Source: Symbiodinium kawagutii (lineage: Eukaryota > Sar > Dinophyceae > Suessiales > Symbiodiniaceae). Taken from it: 64,000 nt of DNA. A program made the position numbers and the translations under genes. The stretch is from contig VSDK01023736.1 in assembly GCA_009767595.1 (NCBI GenBank), positions 54,769-118,768 of the forward strand, written 5' to 3'. The notes under the pieces are model-generated. The model did no database searches. It worked only from the letters and a program-made list of their open reading frames with translations, and was not told the DNA's origin. How positions within the stretch are numbered: position 1 is the first letter of the stretch; each line of letters starts with the position of its first letter. Positions 1-7,341 of the stretch are shown here, piece by piece.

Positions 1-521
1 GCGTTATATTTCTGGCTGGCTGTTATGACTGATAAACCGAAGTGTCTAGATTTTGTGTATAGCCCGTGTAAGACTTTTGAATATCTCATAAAAGTTTTGT
101 CTTCTGCGAAGTCATCTATAATCAATAAGCAACTGAATAATTTACTCATTTTCATTTTCTTTTGGTATTCTATCACTTTATGTTGTGTGTCTATTATGTG
201 TTCTAGCGCTTCTGGATTATACTCGTCATATAGGTATTGCTCTTTTTTATTATCAACTTTCAATTCTTTTTCAAAATATTTTATTACTTCCTTGTAGGCT
301 TCATCAATGTGAGCTGTCGGTGATACGATGTAAATGCGTTCAAAGCAACCGCGGTAAATTTTCAACACTAGGTTTTGAATAAGTATCCCCTTACCACCCT
401 GTGAAGCTGAAACAATGATGCTTCTGAATGGAAGTTTATCTGCTTGTTTGTATGGTGATTGTTTAAATTCATATTGCTTTACATTGATTGGTTCAATTTT
501 TGGAACTGAATTGTTACTCAT
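1..521 (-). CDS. A32-like (FtsK/HerA) DNA-packaging ATPase, N-terminal 173 codons, truncated by the window edge
   Basis: The frame opens at an ATG at 519-521 and has no stop to base 1, so only the N-terminal part is seen. Residues about 33-50 are a beta strand and P-loop (SIIVSASQGGKGILIQ), followed by IYRGCFERIYIVSPT. A Walker B strand LLIIDDFA lies near residue 133, then a conserved YTKSRHFGLSVITASQ segment. This order (P-loop, YRG..FxRIY, LLIIDDFA, K/RxRHxxxS...SQ) is typical of the A32-like genome-packaging ATPases of large DNA viruses, polinton-like viruses and virophages, which pump DNA into capsids. The residue after the P-loop lysine is Gly where Ser/Thr is usual. The gene is AT-rich like the two plus-strand ORFs it diverges from and unlike all DNA beyond 1.9 kb. 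It may be an endogenous viral gene or a chimeric-contig artefact. Confidence 0.85.
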   Translation of the reverse strand, partial: MSNNSVPKIEPINVKQYEFKQSPYKQADKLPFRSIIVSASQGGKGILIQNLVLKIYRGCFERIYIVSPTAHIDEAYKEVIKYFEKELKVDNKKEQYLYDEYNPEALEHIIDTQHKVIEYQKKMKMSKLFSCLLIIDDFAEDKTFMRYSKVLHGLYTKSRHFGLSVITASQKYN

Positions 522-571
522 AAATAGTATTAAAATATATTAGAAATTAAAATATAATATTATTTGTTAAT
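522..571. promoter_or_regulatory. AT-rich divergent intergenic region of the viral block
   Basis: Fifty bases, almost all A/T, separate the start of the minus-strand ATPase from the plus-strand remnant at 572. Read on the minus strand, TTTTAATA (528-535) lies just before the ATPase ATG. The same octamer precedes the ORFs at 843 and 1164. Confidence 0.4.
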
Positions 572-610
572 ATGGCAACTTCACGCGAACAGATGAACAG
601 AATGAAGTAG
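572..610 (+). pseudogene. Short ORF, possible 5' end of a decayed viral gene
   Basis: ATG at 572 opens 12 codons (MATSREQMNRMK) and stops with TAG at 608-610. The same frame continues protein-like for about 30 more codons (for example SPSEFNKAIEEG) but is broken by TGA codons. It follows TTGTTAAT directly. This looks like the N-terminus of a viral gene lost by nonsense mutation; I cannot name the family, and chance is possible. Confidence 0.3.
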
Positions 611-828
611 CATATTAACCCCGCAATAGGTGAATTAGATTGAAGAAGTTGCTTTTCCCCGAGTGAATTCAATAAAGCGATAGAAGAAGGCATTTGAATT
701 CGTTTTTACTTTTGTAGCAGTTGCAGTGTTCAAAATCAGTAGTTTATATTTATAAGCTGATGATTTTTCTGGAAAAAGAGTTTTAAAGAGATACAAATAC
801 GTTTGTTTTAAAAAACTTTTATTATAGT

Positions 829-836
829 TTTTAATA
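829..836 (+). promoter_or_regulatory. TTTTAATA motif upstream of ORF 843
   Basis: TTTTAATA ends 6 bases before the ATG at 843. It matches the motif upstream of the ATPase (528-535, minus) and of the methyltransferase (1156-1163). It is a candidate viral promoter or initiation element. Confidence 0.35.
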
Positions 837-842
837 TACAAT

Positions 843-1133
843 ATGTCGGAAGAAGTTGAAACAGAATCATCTAAATTTGATGAAATATTTAAAAAATTGA
901 GTTCAATAAATAAAGTTGTTAAAACAATCCTAGAAAAGATGGAACAGAAAAACAATTATGTAAATGAAAGTGAAGATAAGAAGAGAGGAAAGCCGAAAGG
1001 AACAACATTTGAAGAAAAACAGGCAAGTTATTTAGAAATGTTGAATAGTAAGAAAATACGAGAACCGAAACACGAAACAATGTGCTATTATAAAATTCAG
1101 TTTGATAGTGACACTGGTTTATATTTTGTTTGA
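843..1133 (+). CDS. Small charged hypothetical protein of the viral block (96 aa)
   Basis: Complete 96-residue frame, not recognised by family. Residues 1-35 are acidic and helical (EEVETESSKFDEIFKKL), with a coiled-coil-like pattern to about residue 40. Residues 47-52 form a basic KKRGKPKG motif that resembles an AT-hook/GRPKG DNA-contact patch. The C-terminus carries a compact ETMCYYKIQFDSDTGLYFV strand-rich segment. It starts 6 bp after a TTTTAATA motif and ends 30 bp before the methyltransferase, in the same orientation, so the two may be expressed together. AT-rich codon use matches its neighbours. A DNA-binding or virion-associated role is only an inference. Confidence 0.6.
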   Translation: MSEEVETESSKFDEIFKKLSSINKVVKTILEKMEQKNNYVNESEDKKRGKPKGTTFEEKQASYLEMLNSKKIREPKHETMCYYKIQFDSDTGLYFV

Positions 1134-1155
1134 TTATGAATTATTTTCTGAATAG

Positions 1156-1163
1156 TTTTAATA
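1156..1163 (+). promoter_or_regulatory. TTTTAATA motif abutting the methyltransferase start
   Basis: TTTTAATA ends at the base before the ATG at 1164. It is the third occurrence of this octamer directly upstream of a viral-block ORF. Confidence 0.35.
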
Positions 1164-1763
1164 ATGATATTATTAGAACTATTTAGTGGAAGTGGCAGTG
1201 TCGGAAAAGTGGCTAGTGAGTTAGGTTATGATGTTATATCGTTAGATTTGAAAGATGCTAATATTATAACTGACATTCTAGAATGGAATTATAAAAAGAT
1301 GAAGCCGGATGAGATAGATGTTATATGGGCTAGTCCACCTTGTACCGAATACAGTAGAGCAAAAACAGTAGGAGAACGAAAAATAGATTATGCTAATAAG
1401 ATTGTTAAAAAGACATTGGAAATTATTGACTACTTTGATTGTAAATATTGGTTCATTGAAAACCCACAGACGGGATTATTGAAACAACAAGATTTTATGA
1501 ATGGACTTCCGTATTTTGATGTTGATTATTGTAAATATGGAATGAAATATAGAAAAAGAACGAGGATATGGACTAACTTGACAACGTGGAAACCAAAACC
1601 ATTATGCAAAAAGGACTGTGAAAGCATTGTAGAAGGGCGACACGTTGAAACAGCTCAAAGAGGTTCAAGTAAAAGTCACGTTAATAATAAACATACACAA
1701 TATGAATTATACGTCATTCCTTCAAAATTAATTTTTGAAATATTTTTGTCTTTGGAATTTTGA
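1164..1763 (+). CDS. C5-cytosine DNA methyltransferase-like protein (199 aa), viral type
   Basis: Complete frame. Motif I is LELFSGSGSVGKVASELG (SAM binding, residues about 4-21) followed by the acidic VISLDLKD. Motif IV is VIWASPPCTEYSRAK with the Pro-Cys nucleophile near residue 59. Motif VI is seen as WFIENPQTG. A later YCKYGMKYRKRTRIWTN segment is typical of short phage and large-DNA-virus C5-like methyltransferases. At 199 aa it lacks a clear target-recognition domain, so it belongs to the compact viral subgroup and not to host DNMT1/DNMT5 types. It would methylate cytosine with SAM, perhaps to protect or mark viral DNA. It lies downstream of ORF 843 on the same strand, and its stop is followed by A-rich then C-rich sequence leading to the end of the AT-rich block. 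Confidence 0.85.
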   Translation: MILLELFSGSGSVGKVASELGYDVISLDLKDANIITDILEWNYKKMKPDEIDVIWASPPCTEYSRAKTVGERKIDYANKIVKKTLEIIDYFDCKYWFIENPQTGLLKQQDFMNGLPYFDVDYCKYGMKYRKRTRIWTNLTTWKPKPLCKKDCESIVEGRHVETAQRGSSKSHVNNKHTQYELYVIPSKLIFEIFLSLEF

Positions 1764-1853
1764 AAAAGAAAACAAAAAACAACAACAACACCCCATCATC
1801 CAACCCCGCCCCATCATCACGAACTGGGGGGTGACCTTCTAGATAGAATAACT

Positions 1854-1901
1854 ACATACATACATACATACATACATACATACATACATACATACATACA
1901 T
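1854..1901. repeat. (CATA)n microsatellite
   Basis: About twelve CATA units in a row. They lie at the boundary between the AT-rich viral block and the more GC-rich DNA to the right. Confidence 0.95.
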
Positions 1902-2237
1902 TTATAAATGTATTTGTTAATGTTTTGCTATTATGCATTGCTATTACGTATTGCTATTTAGCCCTTCTAACCCATTTACTCATATACGCCCGTCCGCGCA
2001 CCGGCTTTATGTTTGGTTCTTCATCTTGGTCATTGTATCCTTCTTCATCCTTTTCCTCTTCTACTTCATCTAGTTTCAGGCGCGGATGGGTCAGGGCATT
2101 GGTGGTGAAGTGGCGCAGTCTTCAAAGCTTGACGTTTGGCAGTGTTTGGTCTTCAAAGCTTGGTGTGTTGATTGTGAATTTATCCAGAGCTGTTTGGAGT
2201 TCAAAATTCGCATTTTGTGCCTCATCTTTTTGGCATA
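1902..2237 (+). other. Leader region of the Ubl gene, no separate gene seen
   Basis: Pyrimidine-rich (cctcttctacttcatc) and partly open in another frame, but without any recognisable protein pattern. It probably holds the promoter, trans-splice site and 5' UTR of the next gene. Confidence 0.4.
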
Positions 2238-3746
2238 ATGCCAGTGTCTCCCGTGGTGTTTGTTGTGAAGACGCAGACAGGGCTGACAGTGGTGCGTTCG
2301 GTTGGTGGCGGTGTGAATTCAGTTTCTCACATTGGGGCCTCACACAACCCCTTGTCTTTGAATGATATGAACATCTTGACATACGAGCAGGGACAAGCAA
2401 TGGTGAAACGCCTAGGAAAAGTGGTAAAGGTGACAAATGCCACCAAGGATTTTACATCCCGCCACATCGTTGAGTGCTGGGACGGCATTGAAGAAAGAGC
2501 TATGGAGTTGGAAAGGTTTTTCCTTCAACCAGACTATGGCAAACCAAAGCTGGTTGTCTTTCAGACCCCCGCGGGGTTCTGTTCCAAAATGGTTCGCTCT
2601 GGTGATTGCTTCACCTTGACAGAGCTAATGGCATTGCCCCCAGCGCCTGTGGCAAGGGATGATGTGAAGAAGGGCTTGACAAAAGAAGAGATGGCGCTCT
2701 TTTTGTCCGAGAATGGCAATGGAACTCACCCCGACATCTTGATGAAGAAGTCCAAGGATGCTTTGGCTGACCTTTACGTGGAGTGCGTGGGCAACATCAT
2801 TCAGAACACCGTCTATGACAACAATATCGAGGATGACAACAAGCCACTTTCCGAAAAAGATGAGAGTGAGGGCAATGAGGCAAGTGAAGAAGAAGCTGAG
2901 GTGGCTGACAGCGACGTCGTTGCAGGTCTTGACAATGAAAGCGAAGCCACAGGTCTCTATGTGGAAGTCAAGGAAGTCAAGAATGGCAAATGCGTTTGTG
3001 AGCTTCGCCTTGACCACCGCGTCTTCACGGTGATGGATGTGAAAGAAAAGATTTTGGCTGAGCTGTGTTGGAAGGAGGGCTCAACCGACCAGATGACAAG
3101 CTCTGATTTCAAGCTCATTTGCTTGAACCGTGAGATGCTTGATGATGAGATGCTTTCAAGCTATGTTCCGGATGACTATGACCAAGTTGTCTTCTACTTG
3201 GTTTTGGTCGTCCGTGGTGGTGGCAAAAGTGTGAAGAAGACACCAGCTAAGACCAAGACCGACAAGAAGAAGGCTGACATCTACAAAAAGGCGTTGGAAG
3301 AGTTCTCAGCTGAGTTCAAGAAAGTTCCAGTGAATGACTTGACCCCCTTTCGCACTGACGCCGAGAATGCTATGAACAAGTTTTACCACGTGGCTTTGAC
3401 AGACCCAATGAAGGCATTTGAGACCGCCTTTGCCGAGATGGATTACCAGAGCCTGAACGAAGCCTTTGACAAGACTTCCACAGCGTCAGGTTCTGACAAT
3501 GAGGGCAAGATGAAGCGCCTGTCATCCTGTATGTTTGGCACTGGCTTGAAGAAAGCCAAGGAGGTTGGTGAGATTTGTGATGGACTGCTTGAAGGCGCTG
3601 AGCTGACCGTCGGCATTGCGTTTTTTCACAAGGACAGCCCACCAACCTTGCAGGCTGTGCGCGATTTGTTGAAAACATATCGCGATAGGAAGTATGGAGC
3701 ATTGGAAGCCCAGAGCTCTCAGCTAGGGGCACAGATGACAGACTGA
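2238..3746 (+). CDS. Intronless protein with an internal ubiquitin-like domain ending in Gly-Gly (502 aa)
   Basis: The frame is open from 2217, but that first codon is GTG; the first ATG is at 2238 (502 aa). Residues 1-190 are a globular segment I do not recognise. Residues about 196-238 are very acidic. Residues about 240-329 read as a ubiquitin-like fold: strands around LYVEVKEV and CVCELRL, a DVKEKILAELC helix, a FKLICLNREMLDD turn, and a last strand QVVFYLVLVVRGGG that mirrors the LVLRLRGG end of ubiquitin. The Gly-Gly is followed by a Lys-rich linker (KKTPAKTKTDKKK) and about 160 helical residues. It could be a Ubl precursor cut after Gly-Gly or a fixed fusion. It is the only dinoflagellate-like gene here on the plus strand. 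Composition is clearly less AT-rich than the viral block. Confidence 0.75.
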   Translation: MPVSPVVFVVKTQTGLTVVRSVGGGVNSVSHIGASHNPLSLNDMNILTYEQGQAMVKRLGKVVKVTNATKDFTSRHIVECWDGIEERAMELERFFLQPDYGKPKLVVFQTPAGFCSKMVRSGDCFTLTELMALPPAPVARDDVKKGLTKEEMALFLSENGNGTHPDILMKKSKDALADLYVECVGNIIQNTVYDNNIEDDNKPLSEKDESEGNEASEEEAEVADSDVVAGLDNESEATGLYVEVKEVKNGKCVCELRLDHRVFTVMDVKEKILAELCWKEGSTDQMTSSDFKLICLNREMLDDEMLSSYVPDDYDQVVFYLVLVVRGGGKSVKKTPAKTKTDKKKADIYKKALEEFSAEFKKVPVNDLTPFRTDAENAMNKFYHVALTDPMKAFETAFAEMDYQSLNEAFDKTSTASGSDNEGKMKRLSSCMFGTGLKKAKEVGEICDGLLEGAELTVGIAFFHKDSPPTLQAVRDLLKTYRDRKYGALEAQSSQLGAQMTD

Positions 3747-3748
3747 GA

Positions 3749-3942
3749 GTGCAAAAAACCAGCCCAGTTTTCTGTAACGGCAATTTCTAGGTGCAAAAAA
3801 CCAGCCCAGTTTTCTGTAACGGCAATTTCTAGGTGCAAAAAACCAGCCCAGTTTTCTGTAACGGCAATTTCTAGGTGCAAAAAACCAGCCCAGTTTTCTG
3901 TAACGGCAATTTCTAGGTGCAAAAAACCAACCCAGTTTTTTG
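3749..3942. repeat. 42-bp minisatellite, 4.6 copies
   Basis: Four nearly identical 42-bp units start at 3749, 3791, 3833 and 3875, plus a partial diverged fifth at 3917. Each starts GTGCAAAAAACCAGCCCAGT. The array begins 3 bases after the stop codon of the Ubl gene, so it forms its 3' UTR or flank. Because 42 is a multiple of 3, it opens long false frames on the minus strand. Confidence 0.95.
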
Positions 3943-4184
3943 GTGAAAGGAAGCGCTCGGCTGTCATTTGTGGCACATAGATTCTTTGATGGCATTTCAC
4001 CTACTTGCCAGACAGCGCAAGGCAGTGAGGATTGCAAAAAAAAAAAGGGCACTGACAGCACCAGCAACGGTTTTTTTGGACAACTTCCAGCCCTGTTTTT
4101 TAACCCTCGCCTTTTGCAACCGACTGCGCCACGGCAGGTAGATGAGACAACAGCATCGGAAGCTCAGGGTTTAGGGTCGTGATG

Positions 4185-4566
4185 ATTGGTTGTAGGTTGT
4201 AAGATGGGATAACTCCCTTGTAGATTTTTTGGATGGTTAGTTGTTATGTTTCTGGTTGATGATAGGTTGTTATGTTTTATTGGTTAGGATTGTTTGGTAT
4301 GGTTGATTGCTTGGATTTGTGTTTATGGTGGTTAGTTGTTAGGATTTTTTGGTTATGATTATTTAGTTGGATGGTTGTTCTGGTTTTTGGTTATGATTGA
4401 CTGTTACGATTTGTTTGTTGGTTAATTATTGGATGGTTGTTCTGGTTTTTGTTGATGATTGACTGTTAGGATTTGTTTATTGATGATTTGGTAGGTTGGT
4501 TGTTCTGGTTTTTTGGTTATGATTGACTGTTAGGATTTGTTTATTGATGATTTGGTAGGTTAGTTG
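4185..4566. repeat. Imperfect TTGG-rich tandem repeat, period about 65 bp
   Basis: Three imperfect units containing GGTTGTTCTGGTTTTT and GATTGACTGTTAGGATTTG lie at 4374-4566, preceded by more degenerate TTGGTT-rich sequence. No coding signal. Confidence 0.7.
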
Positions 4567-5596
4567 TTATGATTTATGATGATGGTTGGGTGGGGATGAT
4601 TGGTTGACGAACTGGGGGATACCCTCCCCTAGCTAGTATCAACTACCACGCGAATAACTCATGACCAATGACCACTGACCACAAATGATGATATACAAAT
4701 ATTAACCATATGTGGCATATATAACTAATGACTTTTAAAAAACATCAACTACTATTGCCTAATGACTATCACTTCATCATTGAGTAATAAAACATATAAT
4801 GCATGTTTGACTTCATCTATGATAATCAATAGCTAATAAGTGAGACACATTAATCTTTCATTAGCTATGAAACATCAACTACCATTCATGACATGATTAT
4901 TGATGATCAACCGCAGGAGAGTTGGGGGTAGCATGCAGAATGGCTCGGAAATATCTCAGTAAACTACAAAACAACTTTTCATTTTGATGAAGACACGTTC
5001 TTTCATCTTTCGCATGCAGTCATCAAAATTACATAGGGTCATGACCCCGGTGGAAAGATCGGCCAGAGCAGTAGAAACCTCCAAGAACAGCGGATCAAAC
5101 ATGGCTATGGACAAACCACGGATGACAGTCCAGATATCGAGCCCAGCGATGACATGATGCTGGGGGATTCAAGAAACTACAGTTGGAAGAACAGATTGGC
5201 TGTCTCACTTGTACATCAAACTGGAGTAACTCGATCTTTGGGTACTCCACATCCAACGCAACTTACTGGATCTTTCAACCTTAATCCCGCCTTAGAAACA
5301 ACCATGCGTCATAATGAGTCCCAATCGTTCCCAAACATTGAACATCTATTCCTCGCCGTCCCCTAAGTTATCACCCTTCACTGCCTGTCTTACCACTAAA
5401 ATCGTCACAAATGAAGTTCAAGATTGAGGGTTAGTTATTTGTATATCTAAATGCATACACTTTAATATTGTATAATACGTGTATACACATATAACAAATA
5501 CATAATATATATGTACAATTTTCAAAGCTATATCATACTTACCCACCAATAACATTAGATAAATATGTGTATGTTAATATATATATATATCATATA
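4567..5596. other. AT-rich spacer without supported gene
   Basis: Stop-rich in all frames apart from a 70-codon plus-strand frame (5154-5366) with no motif. It contains many ACTAAT/ATGAC-type short repeats and AT-rich stretches at 5440-5590. Confidence 0.4.
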
Positions 5597-5695
5597 TGGT
5601 TGGTGGCTTCAAGCCCTCCAAAAACATGCTTGTCAATCAACCAATCATTGGTTCATACTGGGGAAAATGAAAACTGCGAATCAAACCACCAGCCA
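5597..5695. repeat. Inverted-repeat element, family B, copy 1
   Basis: The left arm GGTTGGTGGCTTCAAGCCCT and the right arm GAATCAAACCACCAGCC are complementary. It shares both arms with the copy at 16930. Confidence 0.65.
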
Positions 5696-5771
5696 GATAT
5701 CCTATAGCCATTCTATGTAGAATATACATCTATAGTCATTAACATTTACAGCCGTATATAATCTATAATTA

Positions 5772-5803
5772 GGGCCAGGCGCTGAAACCTCAGCGCCTGG
5801 CCC
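5772..5803. repeat. Perfect 14-bp hairpin
   Basis: The stem GGGCCAGGCGCTGA pairs without mismatch with TCAGCGCCTGGCCC across a 4-base AACC loop. It is GC-rich in an AT-rich setting. It is not followed by a T run, so it is unlikely to be a simple terminator. Confidence 0.85.
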
Positions 5804-5872
5804 AACAACAACCAACAGACCGTGGATGTTTGATGTGGACTTTTACACTCAGGAGGGAGGCTACGGGCATGA

Positions 5873-6091
5873 CGATAAGGTTGATGGCTCATAGAACAAT
5901 GAAAGCTTATGTGGTCTATGATGAAAACGTGCCAGCCCCATGGAACAATGCATGCATAGTCACTTATCAAGAAGTATAGTCATTCCAGGTGAGAGATGAT
6001 AGGGCTGATGGCTAATAGATCAATAAGAGCGTGTGTGGTCTATGATGAAAAAGTGCCAGCCCCATGGAACAATGCATGCATAGTCACTTTT
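5873..6091. repeat. Tandem duplication, unit about 119 bp
   Basis: Two copies (about 5878-5969 and 5997-6090) share GTGGTCTATGATGAAAA, then GTGCCAGCCCCATGGAACAA and GCATGCATAGTCACTT with few differences. No coding sense. Confidence 0.8.
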
Positions 6092-6180
6092 CAATTCTGC
6101 CAGATATCGCAAACACCTACCTAAAAGTGAGAAACGCAAAAAGTTCGGCAGCCCCGTTTTGCGAGAGGGGTGGTGGTTTT

Positions 6181-6206
6181 CGTCCTGGGTTGCCTAACCC
6201 AGGACG
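6181..6206. repeat. Perfect 11-bp hairpin
   Basis: CGTCCTGGGTT pairs with AACCCAGGACG across a GCCT loop. It lies 250 bases beyond the last KH exon identified on this side. Confidence 0.8.
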
Positions 6207-6456
6207 GAAGATACATGAAAGAGTCTAATCATAACAGGCACAAAATGCTGTAAATGACAATGTTTTATGCTCCTCGGAGCTTCACGTCTTGTGAAGCGCG
6301 GGCGAACCTCAAATCCTGGCCGTATAATTACTAATGACCATTGACATTTATAATATACATCAGCCATTAAATATCCATAAATATCCTCTATAGCCCTTGG
6401 ACTCCTCCCTGGATGCCCATGGTATCCACGGCCCTCGCCCCGCGGCGGCGAGGCGC

Positions 6457-7341
6457 CAGGTTGATGTACTTCCGCGCTCGGCGCCGCTCCGGCTCCGGGC
6501 CCACGATCTCCACGGTGCCTGAGGCGCTGCCACGAGGCCAGGGCCAGGCCGAGGGGATGGCGTGGTGCATGGGGATCAGTCGGGGGAAAAAATGGCGGGT
6601 TTGATGGTGAAGTCATGGTTAAATATGGTTAAATACTGATTAAATAATGGTTAACATGAGTATTTCAATGGTTGAATATGGTGAAATACTGGTCCATACT
6701 GGTTAAATACTGGTCCATACTGGTTAAATACTGCTTAAATAAATAATGGTTAAAATTTAGTATTTCAATGGTTGAATATGGTTGATTGATGTTGATAGAT
6801 TGCCGTGTAAGGATGATGATTCATGAAGAGCAATGATGATTATATAATGCTTTATGATCAATTATGTTAATGTTCTACCCGGCGCTACAGCGGTTTTTAC
6901 GATGACTATTTGTTCAAAACCCCCGTTCAAATCACTTGAGAGACGGAATCAATTGAACATCACGCAATTTTGTGAACCATTCTTGTCTTATGTGTGTGTT
7001 GACATGTGTAACTTGAAATAGTCCGCATCGGAGGGTGAGTTCTTTGAAGCAAACTTTGGATCCAATAATTCTACAGTCAATTTTGGGGTAAGCTCATTTT
7101 GGTGTTTCAACAGATCTGTCCCGGGGCAATGCATCACCTCTTACTTACAATGGCAGTCACTGCCAACTGCGAGGCACACCGTCACCAGCCCCATAGCCAG
7201 TCGTGACCTACACGAGACCTGTCACCATTAGGGTGCCAAGTAGCAGTTGTGCTCGTGCAGTTCGAGCATGGCCCCCGACACGCGCGCAATCTTGTGCTTG
7301 GTCTTCCCCCCGCGGCCCAAGATAAAAGCAGAGTCCATCTC
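6457..7341 (-). CDS. KH-domain RNA-binding protein, two exons of a second KH gene (partial)
   Basis: Exon 7341-7245 (acceptor CACTGAG|G) encodes a KH helix-turn-helix with its GXXG loop: SAFILGRGGKTKHKIARVSG then AMLELHEHN. A GC donor (AACT|GCTACT) in phase 1 joins exon 6518-6457 (acceptor GCGCCTCAG|GC), which supplies the last KH strand and helix, TVEIVGPEPERRRARKYINL, and ends at a GC donor (AACCTG|GCGCC). KH domains bind single-stranded RNA. The exons are paralogous to the first KH domain of the gene at 17.8-34.4 kb; the intron after KYI(N/S)L is shared, but two other introns of that gene are absent here. GC content is high. First and last exons were not found; a possible upstream exon lies at 8697-8751. 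Confidence 0.7.

Noticed and set aside
635-955. 106-codon minus-strand ORF in the viral block
   Set aside because: Antisense shadow of the ORF at 843, rich in stop-poor AT codons with no motif.
1925-2436. Overlapping ORFs upstream of the Ubl gene on both strands
   Set aside because: No motif and they overlap the start of the well-supported Ubl frame.
3719-4067. Two minus-strand ORFs of 93 and 114 codons with 14-residue repeats
   Set aside because: Produced by the 42-bp repeat, whose length is divisible by three; both frames are equally open.
1819-4618. 12-bp direct repeat ACGAACTGGGGG flanking the Ubl gene (1819-1830, 4607-4618)
   Set aside because: Twelve-base matches are expected by chance in 64 kb, the flanks do not match and no inverted termini are seen.
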